NCBI RefSeq assembly: GCF_000276665.1
Contig: NW_004955405.1
Coordinates: 15,784,553 to 15,848,552, forward strand
Length of the DNA: 64,000 nt
Direction: 5' to 3'
Source of the DNA: Chinchilla lanigera
Taxonomy: Eukaryota > Chordata > Mammalia > Rodentia > Chinchillidae
Part shown: positions 55,945 to 64,000 of the stretch, one piece after another
How positions within the stretch are numbered: position 1 is the stretch's first letter
Layout of the letters: each line of letters begins with the position of its first letter
Notes under the pieces: model-generated
What the model was told of the DNA's origin: nothing
The model's database searches: none
The model's input: only the letters and a program-made list of their open reading frames with translations
Program-made: the position numbers and the translations under genes

Positions 55945-56915
55945 CTACTGTATTTCCCTAAAAACAAAACCTAACAGGAACCTAAGCCTTGGCGTTTTTC
56001 AGGATGCTAGTAATATAACCCCTACCCCAAAAGAAGCCCCAGTTAAGGCCATCAGCCAGACAAAGGCATCTATCATGTCCATTGCAACATACAAAAGGCA
56101 TACTGAACTATAAAATAATAGTAATATATAACTAAATATAAATAACATTCTGACATTAACACTTGCAATAACTGGTAAGTTATAATTAAGAGGGTGCCTT
56201 TGGATGAGAGGTAAACACCCATGTAAACAGATGAACTCAGGACTTACTGCCAAATGACCAGCGTGCAGACATGCAGGAATAATATGCACACTTGATAACA
56301 AGCAGGTATAATCATGTCTCATATGAATCTTTCTAATTCAATACGTCCTCTGCTGTAACAGACATGTTCAATGCACTTTTGTGAAATAGAGAAACAGTTT
56401 CTGAATTTTGATGCCTGCAATATTTCATCACTTTTGTGGGGATCATGGTTCTTAACTGTCATCATTTTTGTTGTCACTCCTGTCTTTAATTAACACTTGA
56501 TTTAATGAGAACTTTGTGAAGCCCAGCCTTTGAGAGGTCATAACGTGGGTACAGAATTTGTGGAATAAAATCACTGACAGCTGTGCTGTTGATGCCCTAC
56601 GAGCAGGCTACTTGGATGAGACGTGCTCACTTAAGGAGAGCTCTACAGTTAGACCTGAGGAACTGGGGACAATGTTTCTACAGGAAATGGATTTGCAAGA
56701 AATGCAGGCCGGAATACAGGGTTTGGAGAGTTATGGCCATGTTCCAGAAGAAGATGACATGACTGTATTTGAATAAATGTAGATTTTTGTGCATGAATAA
56801 ATGTGAATTGTTGTACATGAAAAAATAAGACAGTCCCTGAAAATTAGCCCTATTGTGTCTTTTGAAGCAAAAATTAATTTAAGACCTGGCCTTATTTTGG
56901 GGAAAAGGTGGGATA
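55945..56915 (+). mobile_element. Probable pogo/Tigger-type DNA transposon, decayed
   Basis: Both ends carry a 'CCCTGAAAAT/CCCTAAAAAC'-type tract. Left: 'ACTGTATTTCCCTAAAAACA' and 'AGGATGCTAGTAATATAACC'. Right: 'CAGTCCCTGAAAATTAGCCC', 'AAGACCTGGCCTTATTTTGG'. The right tract in reverse complement resembles the left one ('CCTTTTCCCC' and 'TTCAGGGACTGTC'). An 72-codon plus frame, 56558-56776, ends in an acidic 'EEDDMTVFE' tail, as transposase C-termini of this superfamily often do. The DDE core is not visible. Class is inferred from the ends. Confidence 0.5.
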
Positions 56916-57004
56916 AGTTTCCTGATCCTACACTGGCTAGAACAGGACTTTACCACATCTGTGCTGGAAGAAGGCTCCTCTCTATGAGACTCTGCAGTAC
57001 CTAG

Positions 57005-57100
57005 AAGCGGAGACCAGCCTGGGCTACAAAGTGAGCCTGAACTGCAGAGCGAGGCCCTGTCTCAAAAAGACAGAAATAAATAAATAAATAAATAAAATAT
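57005..57100 (+). repeat. B1 SINE, 5'-truncated, (AAAT)n tail
   Basis: 'GAGACCAGCCTGGGCTACAA', 'AGTGAGCCTGAACTGCAGAG', 'GGCCCTGTCTCAAAAAGAC', about 6 AAAT units. Confidence 0.92.
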
Positions 57101-57419
57101 TTTGTTATAGAATCCCAAATGGACTAAGACAATACTACAGTACACACACCTGAACATACACACAAAATACAAAATATAATATCATAATATATACAGCAAT
57201 CTATATCCAAAGCTTATATGCCATGCTCACTAGTTTTATCTCCTCACACAATTACTATGAGTCACAGGGGAAGCAATATAACCAACTTTATGCGTTAGAT
57301 TCTCCCTGGGGGAGTATGGTGGGTGGATCGAGGTAAGCAAGACTGAAGGCAGGAAAAGAAGGTAGGAAGGAGATTACTGCACTTCATGCTTCATCTGTTT
57401 AAAAAAAGAAAAAGTGTCT

Positions 57420-57562
57420 AAAACTGGATATCTTTCTAGGCACTGTGAATGTGATGATTTAGGTCCTGCTGTTACAGAATTTATATTTTATTTCACTAAA
57501 ACAAAATAAGCAAACACATTAACATAGAAGAGAATTCAGAGAGTGGTCGGTGCCATAAGGAA
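57420..57562 (-). repeat. L2 LINE fragment (antisense)
   Basis: 'CTAGGCACTGTGAATGTGAT', 'GTCCTGCTGTTACAGAATTT', 'ATAAGCAAACACATTAACA' and 'GGTGCCATAAGGAAAA' follow the antisense L2 3' end. Confidence 0.7.
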
Positions 57563-57963
57563 AATACCAGAGGGTTGCGGCCCAAGGCGGTGGCTGCCCA
57601 AAGAAGGCTCGCGCCAGGGAAGCCAAAGAGCAGAGGCCTGAATGATGAGGAGGCACCTCAGAAGGACAGACCCACTTGGTGGAGAAGACAGCAGGAACAC
57701 TTGGCTTGTGTGTTTAAGAGTTACCAAGCTGATCACTGCGACCCGCACCAAATGACTGATAGGAGCACATTTATTGAGTCTGGGAAGATAGAGAGGGGCC
57801 TACCACCCAGCTCCTTCTAGGCCAGGGTCAGGAATCTGGATGTTGGTCAAAGAGCGACTGGAAGCTTCTGGCAGATGGTATTGTGGGTAGCAGTGTTGGG
57901 CGAGGAGTGTAATACGGCTGAAGTTTTAAAAGTTCATTCCTGTGACTTCTCTTCTCTTCCAAC

Positions 57964-58119
57964 ATGGTCAGCAATCATCCTCAGAAAGGGGGCATGGACT
58001 TCCAGATTGGATGTGATACCAAAAAAGCCCAAGCTCAGGAAAACACTGTCAGGCTGTACCTGGTACACAAGGAAGATGAGCTGCACATTCTAGAAGTGCT
58101 TGAGTTGGCGAAAGGCTAG
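57964..58119 (+). other. Unexplained 51-codon open frame
   Basis: ATG to TAG, uninterrupted, preceded by a pyrimidine-rich leader 'CTTCTCTTCTCTTCCAAC'. The predicted peptide is charged in its middle and end ('HKEDELHILEVLELAKG'). I do not recognise it. It may be a retrocopy remnant or chance, and the length is too short to decide. Confidence 0.25.
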
Positions 58120-58604
58120 GAGGGGTCTGTTCTCAGATGGTGCCAGGCAGGAAACTCAGTTATTTACAGGACAATGTTAAGCTGTGGGCTCAGTCACAAT
58201 GTAGGTCAGTTAAATTTGGGGGCGTTTCATGGTCACAACTCACGATTACATTGTAATTGTGGCAATTATGACAGTATTATCTATTCATTTTCAAATGTCT
58301 TTGCCATAGCTGAGTCTGAGTAATTCTGTGTGTACAGTTCAGCACTAATCTGTCACCAGTACTAGACATTCATTACAAAGAAATAGCTACTGTGTCTTGT
58401 TAGCAACATTATCATCATATGCAAGAGGAAAATATATGTTTAGAGAATTTTTACTGTTAAGAAATATCAGGATTTAGAGATGATTATATTGAGAATTGCT
58501 AATAGAATATGACTAGTTTCCTTTAAAAAGAAAACATACTTCCAGGAAACAATTATTCCTACCAAGAAGTAGAAGTATAGAATTCTAAGCTAAGAATGTA
58601 GCTT

Positions 58605-58732
58605 TGGAGTCAAATATCCCAGGTTTTGAGTCCCAACAGTGCTTAGTCACTAATATATGATCCTGATTAAAGAATCCTCTCAGCTCTGAGTTTTGGGAAA
58701 TAATACCAATGTTCAGACTTGCTAGTAGTAAA
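58605..58732 (+). repeat. MIR fragment
   Basis: 'TTGGAGTCAAATATCCCAGG', 'GAGTCCCAACAGTGCTTAGT', 'CTCAGCTCTGAG'. Order fits MIR 5' half to core. Confidence 0.7.
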
Positions 58733-58934
58733 TGAAACACTGTTGTTCCTTTAGACTTCTCTTATTTACTTCTACAGAATTCCCCATTTATGAGCAGTGG
58801 TGGAATAAAGATTTTCTCTCATCCTGTAAGCATTGAAAGTGCTCAATACATCCTTTCCTGGACTTGTTTGCAGGAAGGGCATAAATATATAACCTTAATC
58901 TTTCTCATTCAGTTACATGAAACCACATCTTTCA

Positions 58935-59172
58935 ACAGTGTTGGGAATTGAATCTAGGAACTTGCACGTGCTGGGCAAGTGCTCTACCACTGGGCTACAT
59001 CCTAGCCCTAGCTCTACCACTGGGCTTACATCCTAGCCCTTATTTGTTTTTCAAATTGTTGATATATGATCTTACCAGGTTGCCCAAGTTTGACTTGAAC
59101 TTTCAATCTTCCTGCCTCATCCTCTTGGGTAGCAGGGATTACAGGTATAAACCACTATGCCCTGTTTATGCC
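58935..59172 (-). repeat. Composite ID/B1-type SINE (antisense) with internal duplication
   Basis: 'GGGAATTGAATCTAGGAACT' then the A-box region 'GCTCTACCACTGGGCTACAT' twice in tandem (58981-59010 and 59011-59041), then a B1-like antisense part ending 'GGGATTACAGGTATAAACC'. Confidence 0.8.
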
Positions 59173-60105
59173 AAATTTTGTTGTAGGAGTTAATGGCACA
59201 GTAGAAAAGAGACTGGGAACTCTCACTAGACACAGCTGAGGCACACATGGTGGTGGCAGCAGTGCTTACCAGTCAGGATCCTGGTGCACAAGTGACCTTG
59301 GCACGGGCAGCACTGGCCACTTTAAAACTGATTTGGTGCAGAAGTGGTAAACTGTAAACTCCACCATGGAGCGCTTGGAGTAGTGACAACACTTTCCTCA
59401 TCAGCCTAGGGCTGCAGCATCACTCCCGGAAATTCAGCAGATAGCCTGGTTCTCCAGGTTTCTCAGGTAATTCCGTAAGCAGTCAATAGCCTTTGGTTTT
59501 TGATGAAAATCTTTGTGTCTGCAGGAGTAAGCTTCAGTCCCTGGTTACCAAGAATTCTGGTTGATTTAGATTCTACACCTCTACCCTCAGCACAATGACT
59601 AGCAAATAATCAATAGATGTGACTTTTAGTAGCAGTTATAACATGTTCCTGTTTAATCTGTCATCTCTTGGTATCCTCGTGCGATTTGTTCTAGTCTCCC
59701 TGCCCCCATGAATACCACAATCCACAGATCGTCAAGTCCCTTATAAAGAGTGTAGTATTTGCATTTAATACACTTACAGACTCTCATACACTTTAATCTC
59801 ATGTACTTTAAGTCATTTCCAGATTACTTATAATACCTAATGTGTGCATTAAAAATGTTATGCAAATAATTGCTATTCCTGCAATTATTTAAGGAATACT
59901 GACAAAGAAAAAAGCCCATACCGGTTCAGTAAAATGCAACCAATGAAGGTGTAGTATATTTCAGCAGCACTATGATATTTTTTAAAGCACTTTTAATCCA
60001 CAGTTGGGTGAATTAGTGTATCTGGAACTGATCGATATAGAAGACCATCAGTATTGAATTTTATAATGAATATTGATGACTTTGTGCCCATATTTCAAAG
60101 CTATA
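59173..60105. other. Unassigned sequence
   Basis: No exon recognised. 59200-59600 has a faint LTR-like character but no match I can name. Confidence 0.4.
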
Positions 60106-60109
60106 TTTA

Positions 60110-60425
60110 ATGCAGTTTAAGTATTACTTCTCTGCAATGCTTGGGATCAGAAGCAGTTTGGATTTTAGATGTTGTTTTAATTTGGAAATATTTACATATA
60201 TTCAAGATATCTTAGCGATGGGATTTAAGTGTAAATATGAAATTCATTTATGTTTCATATATACCATATACACACAGATTTGAGGCAATTTCATACAAGA
60301 TTTTTAGTGCAGCTATGTTTTTTGACCATGAGTCTGATGTGAAATTTTTCATTCACAACTTCATATCAGCACTCAAAATTACAGATTTTCACATTTCTGA
60401 TTTTTTGGATTTAGGAAACTTTACC
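60110..60425 (+). repeat. Ancient mammal-wide DNA-transposon-like repeat
   Basis: 'ATGCTTGGGATCAGAAGCAG', 'TTTGGAAATATTTACATATA', 'GATATCTTAGCGATGGGATT', 'AAATTCATTTATGTTTCATA' match a very common non-coding element of placental mammals. Family name uncertain. Confidence 0.6.
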
Positions 60426-60504
60426 TGTATTGTGTTTATTTATTTATTAATTTGAAATGGTCTATTTCTATTTTGAATTACATTTTGCTTAATCTAAGAT
60501 TTTT

Positions 60505-60625
60505 TTCCCAAGGTTATAATTCCTTAAAGGCAGAGATTGTTCTTGTTCACAACTGAGTTATTTTGTGACAAAGTGCCCTGTCACAGGCAGACTTTCAGTA
60601 AATATTTGTGGAGGAGGTACACTGG
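60505..60625 (+). repeat. L2 LINE 3' end
   Basis: 'CCTTAAAGGCAGAGATTGTT', 'CTTGTTCACAACTGAGTTAT', 'CAGACTTTCAGTAAATATTT'. Confidence 0.7.
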
Positions 60626-60734
60626 TGAAACAGAAGTGCCATTTCAAGAGTATGGCTGGGGATTTAGGCAGACCTCTAGGTTTGCTTTATCTCAGTGATG
60701 TAGCTTGGTCCAAGATTGCTCCTTACTTTCTTTT

Positions 60735-60890
60735 GTTTTGTTTTGTTTTTAAAGACAGTGTCTCACTGTGTAATTCAGGGTGGCCTTTAACTCACTGTAT
60801 AGCCCAGACCGGCCTTGAACTCACAGCAATCCTTCTGCCTCCCCCTCCTGAGTTCTGGGATTACAGATGTATGCTACTACGTGCAGCTGC
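60735..60890 (-). repeat. B1 SINE (antisense)
   Basis: TTTTG tail, 'AGACAGTGTCTCACTGTGTA', 'CGGCCTTGAACTCACAGCAA', 'GAGTTCTGGGATTACAGATG'. Flanks 'GCTCCTTACTTT' / 'GCTCCTTAGCTT'. Confidence 0.93.
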
Positions 60891-60958
60891 TCCTTAGCTT
60901 TATAGGCCTAGGAAATTGATATTACACTTTAGTCAGAGATGATCACTCCTTTAAAGGT

Positions 60959-60985
60959 AGACACACACTAAAAAAGTGTGTGTCT
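60959..60985. other. Perfect 11-bp inverted repeat, A5 loop
   Basis: AGACACACACT / AGTGTGTGTCT around AAAAA. Not followed by a T run, so not a Pol III or rho-independent-type stop. Confidence 0.9.
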
Positions 60986-61049
60986 GTAAGAGACTAATGT
61001 ATGTATTGTATTTTCAGTAAGAAATAAGAAATACAACTTTTTGGTGGTT

Positions 61050-61425
61050 TGCAATGATATTCATTTATTCAACCAATAAAGATTAAGTGCTTACTATTGT
61101 TAGATCTTTGTATAAACAATAAAAAACCAAAGTTGCTGTTCTCGTGCAATTTGCACAACTCTGTCAATAAATATTAATTTAATTGCAGATAATGATAACC
61201 ATTATAAAGAAAAACATGGCAAGAGGCTGAGAGTTGTTGGGATGGGGTGTGTGCTAGTTTAAGTCAAATGGTCAGGGAAGGTGCCCCTCAGAAGGTAGTG
61301 TTTGACCTGAGCCTGAACTAATGAGGGGAGAATATATCAGGCAAAGGGAAAATAATATGCAAAGGCTTTGAGGCAAAAATAATTTGGGGAAGTGTTTGGG
61401 GAATAAAAAGTAGACTAGTGTGGTA
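61050..61425 (-). repeat. L2 LINE 3' end (antisense)
   Basis: 'CATTTATTCAACCAATAAAG', 'TTAAGTGCTTACTATTGTTA', 'CAAATGGTCAGGGAAGGTGC', 'GTAGTGTTTGACCTGAGCCT', 'GCAAAGGCTTTGAGG' follow antisense L2. Confidence 0.85.
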
Positions 61426-61439
61426 CACAGCCTCTAGGA

Positions 61440-61609
61440 CAGCTCCCAGTAATCTTTGGTTACAGGTATTCATATACTTATGAAATTCCCTCTGCTCAAG
61501 TATGGACTAGACTTGGTAAGGAGCTTCTAATAGATAGAATATGGTAGAGAAGATGCAATGTCACTGCTGATATTTGATTGTAAAAAGACAATGGCTTCTG
61601 TCTTGGACA

Positions 61610-61661
<52 letters not shown>

Positions 61662-62550
61662 TTCTTTCATGCAGAAAGGGAATTAACACAGCAGGCTTAA
61701 GGCTGCTGTCTTGGAAAGGCCAGCTTGTGGGCCTTTGGGCCCTTGGCTGCTATTTGGGAACGTAGGTAGTAAATTGTTCCCTACACTAGTATAAACTTTT
61801 CTCTGAATGCTAAGGTAGGTTCCCCCTGTGTAGACAATCCAAACAGCGGGGCTTAGGCTGAATACCTGCGTTTGTCCTGGAAATCTGGAATTTGGGTATG
61901 TACTAGGCATGAGATTCATATATGACCAGCTCCAAGAAATCCCTTTGGATGCTGTTTGAACAGGTTCCCTGGGCACAGCCATGACATGCGCATTGCTGAA
62001 CTCTTTGGCTGGCAGACAACTGTGACTGATCCTCATGAGGATCACGGGACCCTCATGAGGGGTGGGAGCACAAAGGAGCCTAAAACAGATTCCTGGGGGC
62101 TCTGGCTAGATGGCTTTGATCACAGCATGAGTGCAACTGTAATGGGAATCCTGTGAGTTCCTCAACCGTATCTCTCACCGTGAAAGTGGACTTGGGGGCT
62201 CCGAACACACTCGTTATGAGGAAGTAAGTGCCAGGAGCTACCCTATGGAGTGACCCACAGGGCAAGGCATGGTGGGAGGGTCCTCTGGCCCACAGCTAGC
62301 AAAGAAAAACTGAGGCCAGCGGCCCAGCAGCCCACCTGTGGTGGGGTGAAAGCTGCCCCTTTCAAATGAGGCTGTGGTTACCTAACACCTTCACCATGGC
62401 CTTGTGGAGCTGTGGACCCGGAGGCCCCACCTAAACAGGCCTTAGACTCTTGGCCTACAAAAACCATGCAATAATAAATGTTTATTGTTTTAGCTTCTAA
62501 GGTTTGGGGTAATTTGCGGTGTAGCAATAATCAAAAAATGACTGGAACAT
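61440..62550 (+). mobile_element. MLT1-type MaLR LTR, expanded by internal sequence
   Basis: 5' part 'AATAGATAGAATATGGTAGA', 'GATGCAATGTCACTGCTGAT', 'AAAAAGACAATGGCTTCTGT', 'CTTGGACAAATTCTCTC'; 3' part 'CAATAATAAATGTTTATTGT', 'TTTAGCTTCTAAGGTTTGGG', 'GTAATTTGCGGTGTAGCAAT'. The centre (about 61680-62140) does not match the usual LTR and may be a separate insertion. Confidence 0.75.
61612..61656 (+). repeat. (TC)n microsatellite
   Basis: About 22 TC units at the place where MLT1-type LTRs have a pyrimidine tract. Confidence 0.98.
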
Positions 62551-62679
62551 AGATGGTAGGTTCAGAGTAGCAGACAGGGCCCAGATGCCACATGGCCTTA
62601 AAGTATCTGATGAGGATTGAGGATTTTATTACACTGAAAGAGTCATAGTAAGGAAATCTGATCAGCATATTTCCTCCTT

Positions 62680-62850
62680 TAGGCAGAAGTTTTCAACCTT
62701 GGTTGGGTTTTAGACTCACTGAAGGGAGCTTTTCACAAATACCTATAGCAGGCCTCACTCTCGGAGACTGTGGTTCAGCTGAATCTCCAGTATCTTTATT
62801 TTTGTAAAAATTCCCAGGTAATTCTGATGGGCAACTTAAGCCAAGAATCA
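62680..62850 (-). repeat. MER5A-like hAT-Charlie element
   Basis: 'GAAGTTTTCAACCTTGGTTG', 'TTTTAGACTCACTGAAGGGA', 'GGTAATTCTGATGGGCAACT' resemble MER5 elements in the orientation that begins at the 'cagtggttctcaa' end. Diverged. Confidence 0.6.
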
Positions 62851-62951
62851 GATGTGCTTTGGAGCAGCAAAGCTGTACAGGAAGTCAGAGAGGGTAGCTT
62901 GCTGGGACAGGATCAAAACAAAAGGAGAAAGTTATATATTTTAAATCATGA

Positions 62952-63040
62952 GTGCTCGCTTTGGCAGCACATATACTATATTTTAAATCATGAACTGTTA
63001 TATCAAATTAAGCAGGCCTGATATATCAAGGATGACACTG
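62952..63040 (+). pseudogene. U6 snRNA pseudogene (rearranged)
   Basis: U6 is the spliceosomal RNA that pairs with the 5' splice site. Its first 25 nt are near-identical here: 'GTGCTCGCTTTGGCAGCACA' then 'TATAC' at 62952-62976. A short diverged part ('ATTAAGCAGGCC', about 63007-63018) and 'CAAGGATGACAC' (63027-63038) follow in U6 order. Between them lies the 17-bp direct repeat 'TATATTTTAAATCATGA' that also sits just upstream (62935-62951 and 62977-62993). The invariant ACAGAGA box is destroyed and there is no external promoter (TATA/PSE) at the right distance that I can see. Confidence 0.75.
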
Positions 63041-63323
63041 TCTTCTGCTCAGTGCTAGAGGAAATAGCTACAATTGCTGGCCTGTGTACTTTCTCCTTCC
63101 ATGATAACTGTCATTCATCTGTTCTTTTCACACAGATACAATGCTTTAGAATAGCTTCAGTTTTAAAAATATCAGGACAGTCATTGCAAATGTAAATCTT
63201 TACCTTAAAATACTTTGACAGATCCCAACTAGTGCTAATGGAAAAAGTCTTTCATGTCTTTTACATTTCTAAACAAGAGGATAAAACTAACTCTTTAGAA
63301 GTCTGTTCTGAAAAGACTGTGTC

Positions 63324-63419
63324 AGGCCAGGAATATAGCTCAGCGGCATAAGGGCCTGCCTGGCAAGCCTGAGGTCATGAGTTTGACTCCCGGTACCAAA
63401 TAAAAACAACAACAAAAAC
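63324..63419 (+). repeat. ID-type SINE
   Basis: 'GGCCAGGAATATAGCTCAGC', 'GGGCCTGCCTGGCAAGCCTG', 'GAGTTTGACTCCCGGTACC', CAACAA-rich tail. Flanks 'TGAAAAGACTGTGTC' / 'TAAAAAGACTGGGTC'. Confidence 0.94.
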
Positions 63420-64000
63420 CTAAAAAGACTGGGTCCAACAATCTATATATTACATGGATCTAAAATCAATATATGCATACAAGAAAACAAATTAGAAGAC
63501 ATGTCAAATGCTTCCACAAGTCTGTTTCTCAAAATTTCTTCTGTCATATGAAGAGTACAGCTACAAATGCACCAAAATAAACAAAACAAAAATTTCTATA
63601 AAACCACAATTTAGTATTTTAATGTTCCATGTATTTCTTATCAGCTATCTTTTATAGTTTTAGCCAAAGAAAAAATTCTGAGTCTTAGATTCTGATTAGC
63701 ACACTAAAGCTCTTCACTGAAATGCAATTAAAAAGATTAATGAAACTTAATTCAATTGAAATGTAAACAAACATCTTGACTTATGATGTTTTATAGTAAA
63801 AACATAGCTTTTAGAGGTAGAATTTAAGATAATTACTATCTTGTCTGTAGTGGTTTGGGGTTTTTTGCAAGGGGAACAATATAATACAGGACACTTATTT
63901 TTATAAGATTATTTATAATAGTCACCCAAAGAATCATATACCAGAGAGTGAAGGAAATCTATCCACACACTAGAGACCAAAAACTCCAGTTGAGGGCCTG
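63420..64000. other. Unassigned AT-rich sequence at window end
   Basis: No recognised exon, RNA gene or repeat. Confidence 0.4.

Noticed and set aside
1..64000. CRISPR arrays, operons, phage or bacterial genes
   Set aside because: Nothing of the kind is present. The SINE, LINE and LTR content is that of a mammalian nuclear genome.

Overview
This window is mammalian genomic DNA, almost certainly from a rodent. It is AT-rich, full of interspersed repeats, and has no open reading frame that looks like a conserved host gene. Two young SINE families identify the clade: B1 (7SL-derived, with the duplicated 'AGCCTGGGCTACAAAGTGAG' segment) and a tRNA-derived ID-type SINE with clear A and B boxes and an A-rich tail. 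The ID variant here ('GGGGATTTAGCTCAGCGG...') is not the mouse or rat form, and I saw no B2 or B4 elements. A non-murid rodent such as a beaver-like or squirrel-related lineage fits best; the genus is my inference. A 380-base run of N (23728-24107) shows this is a draft assembly.

Layout. 0-9 kb: old L2 fragments, B1 copies, a MaLR-like LTR at 2.6-3.0 kb and unassigned DNA. 9-13 kb: a GC-richer stretch, then a decayed processed pseudogene of YWHAQ (14-3-3 theta) near 11.04-11.67 kb with 3'UTR-like sequence after it. 13-17 kb: MIR fragments and an LTR-like block with internal tandem structure (16.0-16.8 kb). 17-25 kb: two copies of the same endogenous-retrovirus-type LTR in opposite orientation. 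The second lies inside a hAT DNA transposon, is itself interrupted by a MaLR fragment, and is broken by the assembly gap. A long antisense L2 with reverse-transcriptase remnants lies at 19-20.1 kb. 25-34 kb: MIR, MER5A-like, MaLR, B1/ID, L1 3' ends and a mariner-type transposase fossil; an antisense L1 3' end (32.8-34.2 kb) carries two ID SINEs. 34-48 kb: an MLT1 LTR, MIRs, many ID SINEs with readable target-site duplications, a compact CpG-dense patch (41.4-41.6 kb), and microsatellites. 48-64 kb: an L1 ORF2 fragment, an MLT1A-like LTR, a probable pogo/Tigger-type DNA transposon (55.9-56.9 kb), another long MLT1-type LTR, a MER5A-like element and a U6 snRNA pseudogene near the end.

No genes work together here in the sense of an operon or pathway. 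The window is best read as intergenic or deep-intronic DNA whose visible structure is layered transposition. I found no convincing previously undescribed biological system. The items most worth a second look are the inverted LTR pair and its nested insertions, the ID SINE with an internally triplicated segment, the U6 pseudogene with a 17-bp repeat across it, the CpG-dense island-like patch, and the young SINE insertions with perfect duplications. Repeat family names are from memory of consensus sequences and were not checked by search.
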